Of a stretch of DNA of 64,000 nucleotides, positions 8,472 to 18,111 are shown piece after piece (the stretch's first letter is position 1; the number at the start of each line of letters is the position of its first letter). The DNA comes from BNXB01 sp031548005 (lineage in GTDB: Bacteria; Bacteroidota; Bacteroidia; Bacteroidales; Azobacteroidaceae). The notes beneath the pieces were generated by a model. That model saw nothing but the letters and a program-made list of their open reading frames with translations, did not search any database and was not told the DNA's origin. Location of the stretch: the NCBI GenBank assembly GCA_031548005.1, contig JAVBRK010000011.1:1-64000 (forward strand). The letters run 5' to 3'. Both the position numbers and the translations under genes were made by a program.

Positions 8472-9827
8472 ATGTTTTATCTGATGATTGTAGTCTTTGT
8501 AATAGGCTACGCTTGCATTGCTCTCGAGCATCCTTTACACGTGAATAAGTCGGCTACGGCCCTCATCCTGGGAACTTTGATGTGGGTATTGTTTGTAACA
8601 GGAGATCCGGCAACCTATCCGGTATTTTCCGCATTTCAGGACTACTTAGGCTCACATACGGCCGGTACAGAAACGACATTCGTATCCTGGATTGTGCATG
8701 GCCCGTTGCTGGAACATTTAGGCGAAATCGCCGAAATCCTGTTCTTTCTGCTGGGAGCCATGACGATTGTCGAACTGATCGACTCTCATGGCGGATTCGG
8801 GATCATTACCAGCCGGATTAAAACGACCCGTAAAACCACTTTACTCTGGATCATCAGCCTGCTGGCTTTCTTCATGTCGGCCGTTTTAGATAACCTGACC
8901 ACGTCCATTGTGATGGTCGCCCTGCTCCGGAAATTGATCCGGGATAAGGAAGACCGGTGGTTTTACGCCGGAATGGTGATCATTGCCGCCAACTCGGGAG
9001 GAGCCTGGTCGCCTATCGGAGATGTTACAACCATTATGCTATGGATCGGCGGTAAAATCAGCGCCGGGAACATCATTCTTTATACTTTTATTCCCAGTCT
9101 GGTATCACTATTGGTACCTCTTTTAATTCTTACTTTCTCCATGAAAGGGCATGTTACCCGTCCGGAAAAAACAGATAATGAAGAAAAACTGCAACTCAAA
9201 CTGTGGGAACGGAACCTGATTTTTTTCTTAGGCGTAGGATGCCTCCTGTTAGTTCCGGTATTCAAGACCGTTACCCACCTCCCTCCCTATTTAGGGATGC
9301 TCGGAGGACTCGGCGTGCTCTGGGTGATTACTGAAATCCTCAACAGAAAAAGATCCGAGCTGGAAAGCGGACAATTGCATGTTACCGCCATTCTTCAGAA
9401 AATCGATATGTCGAGTATCCTGTTCTTCCTGGGTATCCTGATGGCTGTTGCTGCCATGCAAACTTGCGGTCAACTCGGGATACTATCGGGATCTTTAGAT
9501 CAGATCCCGATGCAGGAACCGGGTAAATATTACCTGATCACGTCCATCATAGGCGTTCTCTCGGCAATCGTGGACAATGTTCCATTGGTTGCCGGAGCCA
9601 TGGGAATGTACAATTGTCCGATGGATCACTACTTCTGGGAATTTCTGGCTTACGCCGCCGGAACAGGGGGGAGTATCCTGATCATCGGTTCTGCCGCAGG
9701 CGTTGCTGTCATGGGTATGGAAAAAATCGACTTCATCTGGTATTTGAAGAAAATTTCTTTACTGGCTTTTATCGGGTATATCGCAGGATGTTTAACATAC
9801 ATCCTGGAACAAAGCATTTTACACTAA
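8472..9827 (+). CDS. nhaD: NhaD-type sodium/proton antiporter
   Basis: This 451-residue polytopic membrane protein belongs to the NhaD group of the ion transporter superfamily, which exports sodium in exchange for protons. About a dozen hydrophobic segments are visible. Two related half-motifs carry likely ion-binding aspartates: D140 in a VLDNLTTSI segment and D368 in an IVDNVPLVAG segment. The paired re-entrant DN motifs are a family hallmark. The frame is open further upstream, but the promoter box at 8433-8440 lies inside that extension, so the ATG at 8472 is preferred. The M6 peptidase gene follows after 28 bases. Confidence 0.88.
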   Translation: MFYLMIVVFVIGYACIALEHPLHVNKSATALILGTLMWVLFVTGDPATYPVFSAFQDYLGSHTAGTETTFVSWIVHGPLLEHLGEIAEILFFLLGAMTIVELIDSHGGFGIITSRIKTTRKTTLLWIISLLAFFMSAVLDNLTTSIVMVALLRKLIRDKEDRWFYAGMVIIAANSGGAWSPIGDVTTIMLWIGGKISAGNIILYTFIPSLVSLLVPLLILTFSMKGHVTRPEKTDNEEKLQLKLWERNLIFFLGVGCLLLVPVFKTVTHLPPYLGMLGGLGVLWVITEILNRKRSELESGQLHVTAILQKIDMSSILFFLGILMAVAAMQTCGQLGILSGSLDQIPMQEPGKYYLITSIIGVLSAIVDNVPLVAGAMGMYNCPMDHYFWEFLAYAAGTGGSILIIGSAAGVAVMGMEKIDFIWYLKKISLLAFIGYIAGCLTYILEQSILH

Positions 9828-9855
9828 ATCATTTAACAATCAAATACACACAATC

Positions 9856-12800
9856 ATGTTAAAAAATTTTACCCGTATATTATTAGCCGGAATCCTGACC
9901 TTATCGTTTCAAGGCGTTGGGGCTTCCCCGGCCAATCCAAACCCAGTAAAAATACAACAACCCGACGGAAGTGAAATAACCGTCAGGTTAATGGGCGACG
10001 AAAGAATCAAGTGGATGGAATCTACCGATGGTTATTCGTTGTTGTATGGAAAAGACAAATACATCGTATATGCTATAGAAAACGACAAGGGAGATATGGT
10101 TCCCTCGGATGTGACAGCGAAAGAAACCAGTCTGAGATCGACTGAAACAGCCGGGTTTCTGAGCAATATCAAAAAAGGACTGCGGTACAGTCCTTCTCAG
10201 ATCGAAACCCTGCGGCGAATGAGCAAGATTGTCAGTTCAGGGCCCACACTTCGCTCTGCAACCGGTAATGCCAAAGCGATCTGCGCTTTGATCGGATTTC
10301 CCGATAAACCGTTCTCGCATACCGTACAAGAGTTCGAACAACTGATGAACCAGATCGGATACAGTTCCAACGGAGCCAAAGGAAGCGTACGTGATTATTA
10401 CCGGGAAGTATCGTATGACAAGTTAGACTTAGTTGTAACGGTGGTCGGCCCTTTTACAGCGGCAAAAGCCTGGAAGTATTATGGAGAAAACGATGCAACT
10501 GGAGAAGATAAACATTCCAAAGAATTAGCTGTGGAAGTTGCTAATTTTACATTCAAAAGTCCCTCTGTAAATCCTGCAAATTTCGACAACGATAACAATG
10601 GTACAATCGATGCATTCCATTTCTTTTATGCCGGATATGGAGAAGAAGCCGGTGGCCCTGCTGACTGTATCTGGGCTCAAAAAGGAAGTTTTGATAAGGT
10701 ATTGACTTTTGGAGACAAACAATTAGAAAACTACTCTTGTTCCCCCGAACTGAGAGGTAATTCAGGAAACAGCATCACCAACATCGGTATTCCTTGTCAT
10801 GAATTGTGTCATATATTCGGTGCGCCGGATTATTACGATACCGACAATGCAGAAAACGGCCAATACATCGGAACAGGGAAATGGGATCTGATGGGCACAG
10901 GAAATTGGAATGAAGGAGGAATTACTCCGGCTCATATCAATATGTATCAGAAAATAGCATTCGGATGGGTAAACCCAACCGAATTAACCGCCGAAACCCA
11001 GGTGACCGGGATGAAGAATGCAGTCGAAAATCCGGTAGCTTACAAAATTCAAACTTCCACTCCCGGTGAATTTTTTATTCTGGAGAACCGGCAAAGAGTG
11101 AAATTTGACGCTGGAATCCCGGGGCACGGACTACTGATATACCGCATCCATTCTCAGGTAAGCGGGGATAATGTGAACAACTCAACTCATCCTCAACAGG
11201 TTTATCCGGTATGCGCCTCTTCCCTCTATTCGATACCGAATGTCACTCCGGCCTCTTATGGCAATATCAACAGCGCCGAATGTCCTTTTCCCGGAACTTC
11301 CGGAAAAACGGCTTTTACAGACTACACCACCCCTTCTGCCAAATCGTGGAAAGGAAATAATACGAGCAAGCCGGTTACCGACATCACTGAAACCAACGGG
11401 GAGATTGCTTTCCGGTTTATGAAGTCGGGGCCCGTCGTTTCTAACGTCAAAACATCTGTAAACGGACAGGATGTTACGGTTTCGTGGGACTTGCCAAGCG
11501 GTGCGGTGCCCGATGGCTACGCGATTTATCGCAACGGACAATCAATCGTTATACTTAGTAATGGCTCAATACAAAACTACACTCAGTACCGGGTTTCTGC
11601 AGGAAATTATGATTATTGTGTAGCTCCTATTTATGGTATCTCCGAATCTGCCCAGGTCTGCGCATCGGCAACAGTTGGCGGAACCACCATCAACTGTCCT
11701 CCGGTTAACAATCTGACAGCCAGAGAAAACGGAGGATCAATAGAATTGAATTGGAAATCAGACCATAATAACGTATGGATCGCACAATGCGGAGAAATGA
11801 ATGACGGGATAATCGGATACAATGAGAATAATTACGCCATTATCTCAAGATTCGCTACCGATGACCTAAAGTATTCTTATGGTTTAACCTTAACCAAGGT
11901 TAAGGCTTATATTGACAATACATCTGTCAAATATACCATTAAAATATGGACTCCGGCTAAAAACACCCTCCCAGAGAATATTATAGTTTCTCAGGTACTC
12001 TCTCCGGAAAAAACCGGCATTATAGACTTCAAATTAGACAATCCGGTTAAATTAGAATCAGATAGAGAACTGTGGATCGGACTTTATTTTGAACAGACAG
12101 GAGAACCTGCTGCTATTGTTGCAAAAGATTCTGGACCGAAAAAGGATAATGTTAATCTAATCCTGATCGATAATGAATTATACGAAGCCCCTGGTGACTA
12201 CAATTTTTATCTGAAAGGCTTTCTGGAATACAAAGGAACTACCAAAAGTCTGATAGACGACTCTTCCGAATTACGTGCTACCAACGATTTTGAAAGGTAC
12301 CGGATTTACAAAAATGGACAATTCCTCGGAACCACCGGGAATGAGTTTTATGCCGATCAAAATACCACTCCGGGAAGTTATGTCTACAGTGTATCCACCA
12401 TGTATAGCGGATGCGAATCGGAACAAACGGCTGTATTCACCTCTATCGGTAATCCATACGGGCCTGTGACCAATCTGACTGCCGGTACCAATGAAAACTC
12501 GGTTTCTCTGAACTGGACTGTTCCGGCCGGAAGCGCAGGATTATCGGGTTACAAGATTTACCGTGATGGACAAGCAGTCGGCACCACCACCTCCAATACT
12601 TACACGGAAACTGTTCCGGAAAGCAAGGAATATACCTATGCAGTAACAGCCCTCTATGGTGCAGGAGAATCAGTAAAAACCGAAGTCAAAGTCTTTGTTG
12701 TTATTACCGGAATTGAACAGATTCAGAAAAATAGTATCGTTCGGGTCTTCCCGAATCCGGTAGAAAGAGGCCATGTGATGACGATCGATCTTGGTCAGGA

Positions 12801-12969
12801 AGATCACCAGGCGAATGTGATGATTTACACGATTTCGGGACAATTAGTCGATACCCAACAGATTTCGGGACAAACCGGACAAATCAATGCTGATCTGGCT
12901 CCCGGAACCTACCTGATGAAAATCAAAACCAATTCAAAACTGACAACTCACAAAATTGTGATTAAATAA
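9856..12969 (+). CDS. M6 family metallopeptidase with T9SS sorting domain
   Basis: This 1037-residue secreted protein has a Sec signal peptide (about 1-23) and an immune-inhibitor-A-like M6 metallopeptidase domain. The zinc motif is HELCH (315-319), with GAPDYYD just after it. The middle contains fibronectin type III-like modules near residues 525-610 and 870-950, separated by a beta-rich region at about 620-810. The last 75 residues form a T9SS type A sorting domain, starting with a VFPNPV motif and ending in a KIVIK-type terminus. The enzyme is therefore predicted to cross the outer membrane by T9SS and to be displayed on the surface or released. The two Wbp-like sugar genes follow directly. 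Confidence 0.9.
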   Translation: MLKNFTRILLAGILTLSFQGVGASPANPNPVKIQQPDGSEITVRLMGDERIKWMESTDGYSLLYGKDKYIVYAIENDKGDMVPSDVTAKETSLRSTETAGFLSNIKKGLRYSPSQIETLRRMSKIVSSGPTLRSATGNAKAICALIGFPDKPFSHTVQEFEQLMNQIGYSSNGAKGSVRDYYREVSYDKLDLVVTVVGPFTAAKAWKYYGENDATGEDKHSKELAVEVANFTFKSPSVNPANFDNDNNGTIDAFHFFYAGYGEEAGGPADCIWAQKGSFDKVLTFGDKQLENYSCSPELRGNSGNSITNIGIPCHELCHIFGAPDYYDTDNAENGQYIGTGKWDLMGTGNWNEGGITPAHINMYQKIAFGWVNPTELTAETQVTGMKNAVENPVAYKIQTSTPGEFFILENRQRVKFDAGIPGHGLLIYRIHSQVSGDNVNNSTHPQQVYPVCASSLYSIPNVTPASYGNINSAECPFPGTSGKTAFTDYTTPSAKSWKGNNTSKPVTDITETNGEIAFRFMKSGPVVSNVKTSVNGQDVTVSWDLPSGAVPDGYAIYRNGQSIVILSNGSIQNYTQYRVSAGNYDYCVAPIYGISESAQVCASATVGGTTINCPPVNNLTARENGGSIELNWKSDHNNVWIAQCGEMNDGIIGYNENNYAIISRFATDDLKYSYGLTLTKVKAYIDNTSVKYTIKIWTPAKNTLPENIIVSQVLSPEKTGIIDFKLDNPVKLESDRELWIGLYFEQTGEPAAIVAKDSGPKKDNVNLILIDNELYEAPGDYNFYLKGFLEYKGTTKSLIDDSSELRATNDFERYRIYKNGQFLGTTGNEFYADQNTTPGSYVYSVSTMYSGCESEQTAVFTSIGNPYGPVTNLTAGTNENSVSLNWTVPAGSAGLSGYKIYRDGQAVGTTTSNTYTETVPESKEYTYAVTALYGAGESVKTEVKVFVVITGIEQIQKNSIVRVFPNPVERGHVMTIDLGQEDHQANVMIYTISGQLVDTQQISGQTGQINADLAPGTYLMKIKTNSKLTTHKIVIK

Positions 12970-12979
12970 ATTTATTTAC

Positions 12980-14110
12980 ATGAGACCAATACAGACGGTC
13001 GATCTCACAACGCAATACGCCTCGATCCAGAAAGAAATGGACGGGGCATTGCTGCGTGCCGTTCGTTCCGGAAAATATATTAATGGCGAGGAAGTGACAG
13101 CATTCGCCCAAGAACTGGCAGAGTACACGGGATCGAAATACATTGTTCCCTGCGCCAATGGGACGGACGCCCTGCAAATCGCCCTGATGGGACTGAACCT
13201 GAAACCCGGCGATGAAGTGATCGTTCCGGCTTTTACCTATGCGGCGGCAGTTGAAGTAGTGGCCTTGCTCGGACTTCTTCCGGTCGTTGTGGATGTAGAA
13301 ACAAGCACCTGCAACATCAATCCTGAAAAGATCCTCGACGCCGTTTCTCCTAAAACGAAGGCCATCATCCCGGTTCATTTGTTCGGACAAACCTGCGATA
13401 TGGGGAAAATCCTCAAAATGGCGAAAGAAAGCGGACTCTACGTGATCGAAGACAATGCTCAAAGTATCGGAGCGATCCATACGTTCCAGGACGGGAAGCA
13501 AAAGCAGTCAGGCGCGATGGGAGCCATCGGGACCTTGTCGTTCTTCCCGACCAAAAATCTCGGCTGTTATGGAGACGGAGGAGCTATGATGACCGATAAC
13601 GAAGCTTTAGCCGGGAGATTGAAAATGATCACCCAGCATGGACAATCGTCGAAATACCGCCACCAAATCATCGGATGTAATTCGCGGTTAGATACGTTGC
13701 AAGCTGCCATATTATCCGTAAAACTGAAGCATTTGAGCGAATATACCACTGCACGAAGGCAAGTTGCAGCTTACTACAGGGAGCATCTCCGGGACCTGGC
13801 CGATAAGATCGAACTGCCCTCCGAGACTCCTTATTCGAGCCATGTTTACAATCAGTTTACGATCCGGGTAAAACATCAGAAAAGGGATCTTTTGCAACAA
13901 CATCTGAAAGAAAGAAATATTCCTACAACAGTCTATTATCCTCTTCCTATACACCGGCAGGAGGCATTCAGAGGCATCATCCGGATGGGAGGAAACTTAA
14001 GTAGTGCAGAAGAGTTATGCGGATCTGTCCTGTCCCTCCCCATACACACGGAATTGGATCAGGAACAATTAGAATATATCGTGAAAGAAGTAAAAGCCTT
14101 TTTTGAATAA
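12980..14110 (+). CDS. DegT/DnrJ/EryC1 sugar aminotransferase (WbpE/PorR-like)
   Basis: This 376-residue PLP enzyme belongs to the DegT/DnrJ/EryC1 family that aminates keto-sugar nucleotides. The PLP lysine is K192 in FFPTKNLGCYGDGGA; ANGTDALQ near residue 58 is the phosphate-binding loop and IEDNAQSIG near 157 contains the PLP-contacting Asp. The sequence resembles the WbpE/WlbC branch, which aminates the 3-keto sugar of UDP-GlcNAc-uronic acid. The very next gene looks like the matching N-acetyltransferase, which supports that reading. In Porphyromonas a DegT enzyme, PorR, is needed for A-LPS. The upstream dehydrogenases of the pathway are not in this window. Confidence 0.85.
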   Translation: MRPIQTVDLTTQYASIQKEMDGALLRAVRSGKYINGEEVTAFAQELAEYTGSKYIVPCANGTDALQIALMGLNLKPGDEVIVPAFTYAAAVEVVALLGLLPVVVDVETSTCNINPEKILDAVSPKTKAIIPVHLFGQTCDMGKILKMAKESGLYVIEDNAQSIGAIHTFQDGKQKQSGAMGAIGTLSFFPTKNLGCYGDGGAMMTDNEALAGRLKMITQHGQSSKYRHQIIGCNSRLDTLQAAILSVKLKHLSEYTTARRQVAAYYREHLRDLADKIELPSETPYSSHVYNQFTIRVKHQKRDLLQQHLKERNIPTTVYYPLPIHRQEAFRGIIRMGGNLSSAEELCGSVLSLPIHTELDQEQLEYIVKEVKAFFE

Positions 14111-14119
14111 GAAAACCAT

Positions 14120-14698
14120 ATGATCGCCTATCAGTTACACCCTACTGTCATCGTCGACGAAGGGGCCCGGATCGGATCAGGAACTGTTATCTGGCACTTT
14201 TCCCATATCATGGGAGGAGCTGTAATCGGAGAAAACTGCACCATCGGACAGAATGTGTTCATTGCCTCCGGAGCTGAAATCGGGAATGGGGTCAAGATTC
14301 AGAATAATGTATCGGTCTATACCGGTGTAACATGCGAAGATGATGTATTTCTGGGACCGTCCTGTGTATTCACCAACGTGGTAAATCCCCGGAGCGCCAT
14401 CCCCAGAAAAGAAGAATTCAAGAAAACGTTAGTGGCCCGAGGCGCCTCGATCGGAGCCAATGCAACGATTGTTTGCGGCTGTACCATAGGAGCCTATGCA
14501 CTGGTCGGAGCCGGAAGTGTCGTCACCAAAGACGTCCTCCCGTTCGCCTTAGTGATGGGAAATCCGGCGAAACAAACCGGATGGGTCGGCGAATATGGCA
14601 ACAAATTAGATTTCGATGAAAACGGAACAGCCATATGCCGGGAAAGCGGACAGGTATACCAGTTGAAAAGCGGACGCGTGAGTAAAAAATCCGATTAA
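14120..14698 (+). CDS. Hexapeptide N-acetyltransferase (WbpD/WlbB-like)
   Basis: This 192-residue protein is a left-handed beta-helix acetyltransferase built from hexapeptide repeats ([IV]G-rich units run from about residue 12 to 150). It matches the WbpD/WlbB type that acetylates the 3-amino group of UDP-2-acetamido-3-amino-glucuronate; the N-terminal HPTVIVDEGARIG segment and the central FTNVVNPRSAIPRK segment are characteristic. It starts 9 bases after the aminotransferase gene stop, forming a two-step module: amination, then acetylation. The product would be a 2,3-diacetamido-2,3-dideoxy-uronic acid nucleotide for lipopolysaccharide or related glycans. Confidence 0.87.
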   Translation: MIAYQLHPTVIVDEGARIGSGTVIWHFSHIMGGAVIGENCTIGQNVFIASGAEIGNGVKIQNNVSVYTGVTCEDDVFLGPSCVFTNVVNPRSAIPRKEEFKKTLVARGASIGANATIVCGCTIGAYALVGAGSVVTKDVLPFALVMGNPAKQTGWVGEYGNKLDFDENGTAICRESGQVYQLKSGRVSKKSD

Positions 14699-14716
14699 TC
14701 TTAAAATAATTTTAAA

Positions 14717-16006
14717 ATGAAACAATCTTATCAGAAAGTGGTCCGGAAAGCCTTGTTAAGTACGGCCCTTTTTAGTTTTTTATGTGGATTGACCGCCTGT
14801 GCCGAAAAGCAGAACAGTCTGAGCAAGCAAGAACAAGCCGACGGGTGGCAATTGCTTTTTGACGGACAAACCCTCCAGGGCTGGCGCGATTTTAACGGAA
14901 CAGAACTGACCGGTCCGTGGGAAGTACGGGAAAGCTGTATTTATGCCGAAGGCCATGGCGGAGATGCTAACGGCTACATCGTAACCGATAAAGTGTACGA
15001 AAACTTCGAATTGTCGTGGGACTGGAAAATTTCCAAAGGCGGCAACAGCGGAATGCTTTATCATGTGGTAGAAAGTCCGTTGTTTCAGGTACCTTATGTA
15101 ACAGGACCGGAATATCAACTCATCGATGATGTGAATTATCCGGGGAAACTCGAAGAATGGCAACGTTGCGGCGTAGACTATGCCATGCACCTGCCCGACT
15201 TTTCTACCATAAAAGTGAACCCGGCCGGCGAGTGGAATACCTCTAAAATCGTTTTCGACAATGGCCATGTGGAGCATTGGATGAACGGCCAGAAAATCAT
15301 TGAATTCGAAGCCTGGACCGAAGATTGGTTCACCCGCAAAAATAGTGGAAAATGGGCGAATGCTCCGGAATACGGACTGGCTCATAAAGGGGTGATCTGC
15401 CTGCAGGATCATGGACACCCGGCCTGGTTCCGCAACATCAAGGTTAAAGAACTGCCCCGGAAAACCAAAGAAACAGCCCTTTTTAATGGTAAAGACCTGA
15501 CCGGATGGCAAGTATACGGCACCGAACTCTGGTATGTGAAAGACAACCTGCTGGTGTGCGAAAGCGGTCCCGATAAACAATATGGCTATTTAGCCACCCG
15601 CGAATATTACGACGATTTCGACCTCAGCGTCGAATTCAAACAGGAAGCCGACGGCAATTCGGGAGTATTTTTCCGGTCGTTCATTCCCGAAGGCGTAAAA
15701 GTACACGGATGGCAGGTAGAAGTGGCCCCCAAAGGCAACGACACCGGAGGAATTTACGAATCGTATGGTCGTGGATGGCTTGCTCAAATTCCCGATGAAA
15801 AGGAGGAAATTCTGAAAGCAGGCGACTGGAATACCCTGCGCATTAAGGTTGAGGGCGATCATGTTACCACCTGGCTCAACGGGCAGGAAATGGTGAACCT
15901 CACCGACGAAAAGATCGGAAAAGCACAAGGCCGCATCGCGTTACAGATTCACGACGGGGGTGGAATCAAGGTCCTGTGGAGAAACCTGAATTTAAAGAGT
16001 TTGTAA
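14717..16006 (+). CDS. Lipoprotein with two DUF1080 domains
   Basis: This 429-residue exported protein has a lipoprotein signal with lipobox LTAC (Cys28) and two consecutive DUF1080 domains. The first spans about 43-250 and the second about 255-429, each opening with a LF-(D/N)G-(Q/K)-x-L-x-GW motif. DUF1080 proteins are concanavalin-like and some are 3-keto-glycoside hydrolases. It follows the Wbp-like pair after 18 bases and may be co-transcribed, but whether it acts on the same sugar is unknown. Its 3' end overlaps the convergent queA gene by 15 bases. Confidence 0.85.
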   Translation: MKQSYQKVVRKALLSTALFSFLCGLTACAEKQNSLSKQEQADGWQLLFDGQTLQGWRDFNGTELTGPWEVRESCIYAEGHGGDANGYIVTDKVYENFELSWDWKISKGGNSGMLYHVVESPLFQVPYVTGPEYQLIDDVNYPGKLEEWQRCGVDYAMHLPDFSTIKVNPAGEWNTSKIVFDNGHVEHWMNGQKIIEFEAWTEDWFTRKNSGKWANAPEYGLAHKGVICLQDHGHPAWFRNIKVKELPRKTKETALFNGKDLTGWQVYGTELWYVKDNLLVCESGPDKQYGYLATREYYDDFDLSVEFKQEADGNSGVFFRSFIPEGVKVHGWQVEVAPKGNDTGGIYESYGRGWLAQIPDEKEEILKAGDWNTLRIKVEGDHVTTWLNGQEMVNLTDEKIGKAQGRIALQIHDGGGIKVLWRNLNLKSL

Positions 16007-17254
16007 ACGTTCTCCCAACAACAATGAACTGTCTCCATAACTCAGAAAACGGAAGTCGTGGGCCAGAGCATAATCATACACACGTTTCCAGTCGCCTTTC
16101 AGAAAAGCTGAAATAAGTAGCAGCAATGTACTCTGAGGTTGATGGAAATTCGTAATAATTCCATTTACGATCTTAAAATCATAGCCCGGAGCAATCATAA
16201 TCCGGGTATGGGTTGTCAGTTCCGGCAACCCATTTTTATTTAAATATTGAAGCAGATTAAGTAGCGCATTTCTTGCAGTAATACGGTTATTCTGCTCATC
16301 ATAGGGCATCCATTGGGTTACTTCAAGTACCCCGGGAGTTAGCCCAGGATCATTTTCGAGGATATGGCCAAGGTAGTACAGGCTTTCAAGGGAGCGTACG
16401 GAAGTCGTACCCACTGCAACAACGCGGCCTTCCCGTTCTATCAGGCGCTCGATCGTTTCTTTTTTCACTGTAAAACACTCCGAATGCATCTGATGATCGG
16501 CAATCAATTCAGATTTTACAGGCTTGAATGTTCCCGCCCCCACATGCAGGGTCAATTCTTCGGTGGAAACGCCTTTTTTCCTCAATTCTCCCAATACTTC
16601 GCCGGTAAAATGCAGTCCGGCGGTAGGCGCTGCTACGGAGCCTTTTACTTTGGAATAAACCGTTTGATACGTTTTTTTATCTTCCTCTTCCGTTTCCCGG
16701 TTCAGATAAGGAGGGATCGGTAATTCACCGCAAATATCCAGTATCTCGGCAAAGCTTAACCCCGGATGATTCCACGAAAACCGGACCAGATGACTTTCTC
16801 CGGACGATTCCAACTTCTCTGCACAGAATTCGAAGTCGACCGGCTGCTCTCCTTCCGGGGTAGAAATCATACCCTGCACCGTTTTTTTCAACAGGCCGTC
16901 TTTCCAACGCTTGGCATTTCCGACTAAACAGATCCAGGAGCAACCGGACGTTTGCATGAAGTTCTGGTTGTAATCGGACGGGCTATGTGGTTCGAGGCAA
17001 AAAACCTCGATCCGGGCTCCCGTATCTTTCTTAAAAACCAACCGGGCCTGGATCACCCGGGTATTATTGAAAACCAGTAAAGAACCTTCGGGCAGGTATC
17101 CCGTCAGATTGAAAAACCGGTCTTCCCGGATCAGTCCGTTCTCATACACCAACAACTTAGACTGATCCCGCTGCGGGAGCGGAAACCGGGGAATCCGGTC
17201 ATCCGGAAGTTCATAATTGTATGACTCGATACGGATATTTTGCGCTTCGTTCAT
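15992..17254 (-). CDS. queA: tRNA preQ1(34) ribosyltransferase-isomerase QueA
   Basis: This 420-residue enzyme transfers and isomerises the ribose of S-adenosylmethionine onto 7-aminomethyl-7-deazaguanine in tRNA, making epoxyqueuosine. Family motifs seen are FNNTRV near residue 63, AAPTAGLHFT near 207, LHVGAGTFKPV near 235 and a C-terminal NFHQPQSTLL. It is longer than E. coli QueA (about 356 residues), with extra sequence at about 85-150, as in other Bacteroidota. No TAnnTTTG box is visible upstream. The 3' end overlaps the convergent DUF1080 gene. Confidence 0.92.
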   Translation of the reverse strand: MNEAQNIRIESYNYELPDDRIPRFPLPQRDQSKLLVYENGLIREDRFFNLTGYLPEGSLLVFNNTRVIQARLVFKKDTGARIEVFCLEPHSPSDYNQNFMQTSGCSWICLVGNAKRWKDGLLKKTVQGMISTPEGEQPVDFEFCAEKLESSGESHLVRFSWNHPGLSFAEILDICGELPIPPYLNRETEEEDKKTYQTVYSKVKGSVAAPTAGLHFTGEVLGELRKKGVSTEELTLHVGAGTFKPVKSELIADHQMHSECFTVKKETIERLIEREGRVVAVGTTSVRSLESLYYLGHILENDPGLTPGVLEVTQWMPYDEQNNRITARNALLNLLQYLNKNGLPELTTHTRIMIAPGYDFKIVNGIITNFHQPQSTLLLLISAFLKGDWKRVYDYALAHDFRFLSYGDSSLLLGERLQTL

Positions 17255-17370
17255 TTAAAATAGCGGATGAAAGATATATCAACGATAATGAGAGCTTTCT
17301 GAAAAACAGCAACATTAGAAGAAATAAAGATAAGTTTTAATGACCCTCGTAGGCTAGTGGCTGGCATCAA

Positions 17371-18111
17371 TTACTTTTTTGTCATTCCTGAATTAAGTTG
17401 TACCAGTTTCTCCCAATTTATCTCTCCACAGTCGTTACAGTAATCATTGGAAAATTGTTTGGTAAATTTATTAATCATCTGTGCATATGATTTCTGAAAT
17501 TCTTCGTTTCGTTCTCTTGCTTGATGTCCTAATGGCTCAATAATATCAATATAAAGATTTTCATTTCCTGAAATAAATGACCAAAACTCTTGTCCGCAGT
17601 ATTTGAAATAGTCCCCTTTGTCAGGACTATTGTCAATGCCGTAACAACAACCATTTATAGCTGTAATATTGACTTGAGAATTACTTGTTCGTAAAGTTTT
17701 CTTAGCAGTTTTAAAATCCGAAACCATTTTCGCAATTTGGCTGCTGTTGCCCCAATTTGGACCAGACTTTATTGTAATGATGTATCTTACACCATCTTTG
17801 TCAAATTCAAGGTCAATATTGGATATGCCTGATTTTCGTCCGGCATATACCTTTTCATTGATAAAAATTGCTAAACCTTCTAACCAATCACCAAAAATTG
17901 TTTCTTCATTCGACGAAATATGAGCATCAATAATGCCTCTAATAATTTGCTCTGAAGTAGTTGTATATTTTGCTTTGAATAAATAAGGATTTTTACGTTT
18001 CAGAACTTTGTCCAATTTCAAATTATCCAAACTTTTTATTCGTTTTTCATGAAATATGCCAATATTAGCTTCAACGTACTGCGTAACATCTTTTATGTTT
18101 AATTGTTTCAT
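17371..18111 (-). CDS. Type II restriction endonuclease (probably PmeII-like)
   Basis: This 246-residue protein is read as the endonuclease of a type II restriction-modification system. A PD-(D/E)xK-like catalytic arrangement is visible: E78 in GDWLEGL, D100 at the end of a GISNID segment and a TIK triad ending at K115 followed by SGPNWGN. The overall sequence recalls the PmeII family, but the recognition site cannot be inferred. It overlaps the methyltransferase gene by 41 bases, giving the order methylase then endonuclease, which fits protection first. Base composition is clearly more AT-rich than the flanking genes, a sign of horizontal acquisition. Confidence 0.8.
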   Translation of the reverse strand: MKQLNIKDVTQYVEANIGIFHEKRIKSLDNLKLDKVLKRKNPYLFKAKYTTTSEQIIRGIIDAHISSNEETIFGDWLEGLAIFINEKVYAGRKSGISNIDLEFDKDGVRYIITIKSGPNWGNSSQIAKMVSDFKTAKKTLRTSNSQVNITAINGCCYGIDNSPDKGDYFKYCGQEFWSFISGNENLYIDIIEPLGHQARERNEEFQKSYAQMINKFTKQFSNDYCNDCGEINWEKLVQLNSGMTKK

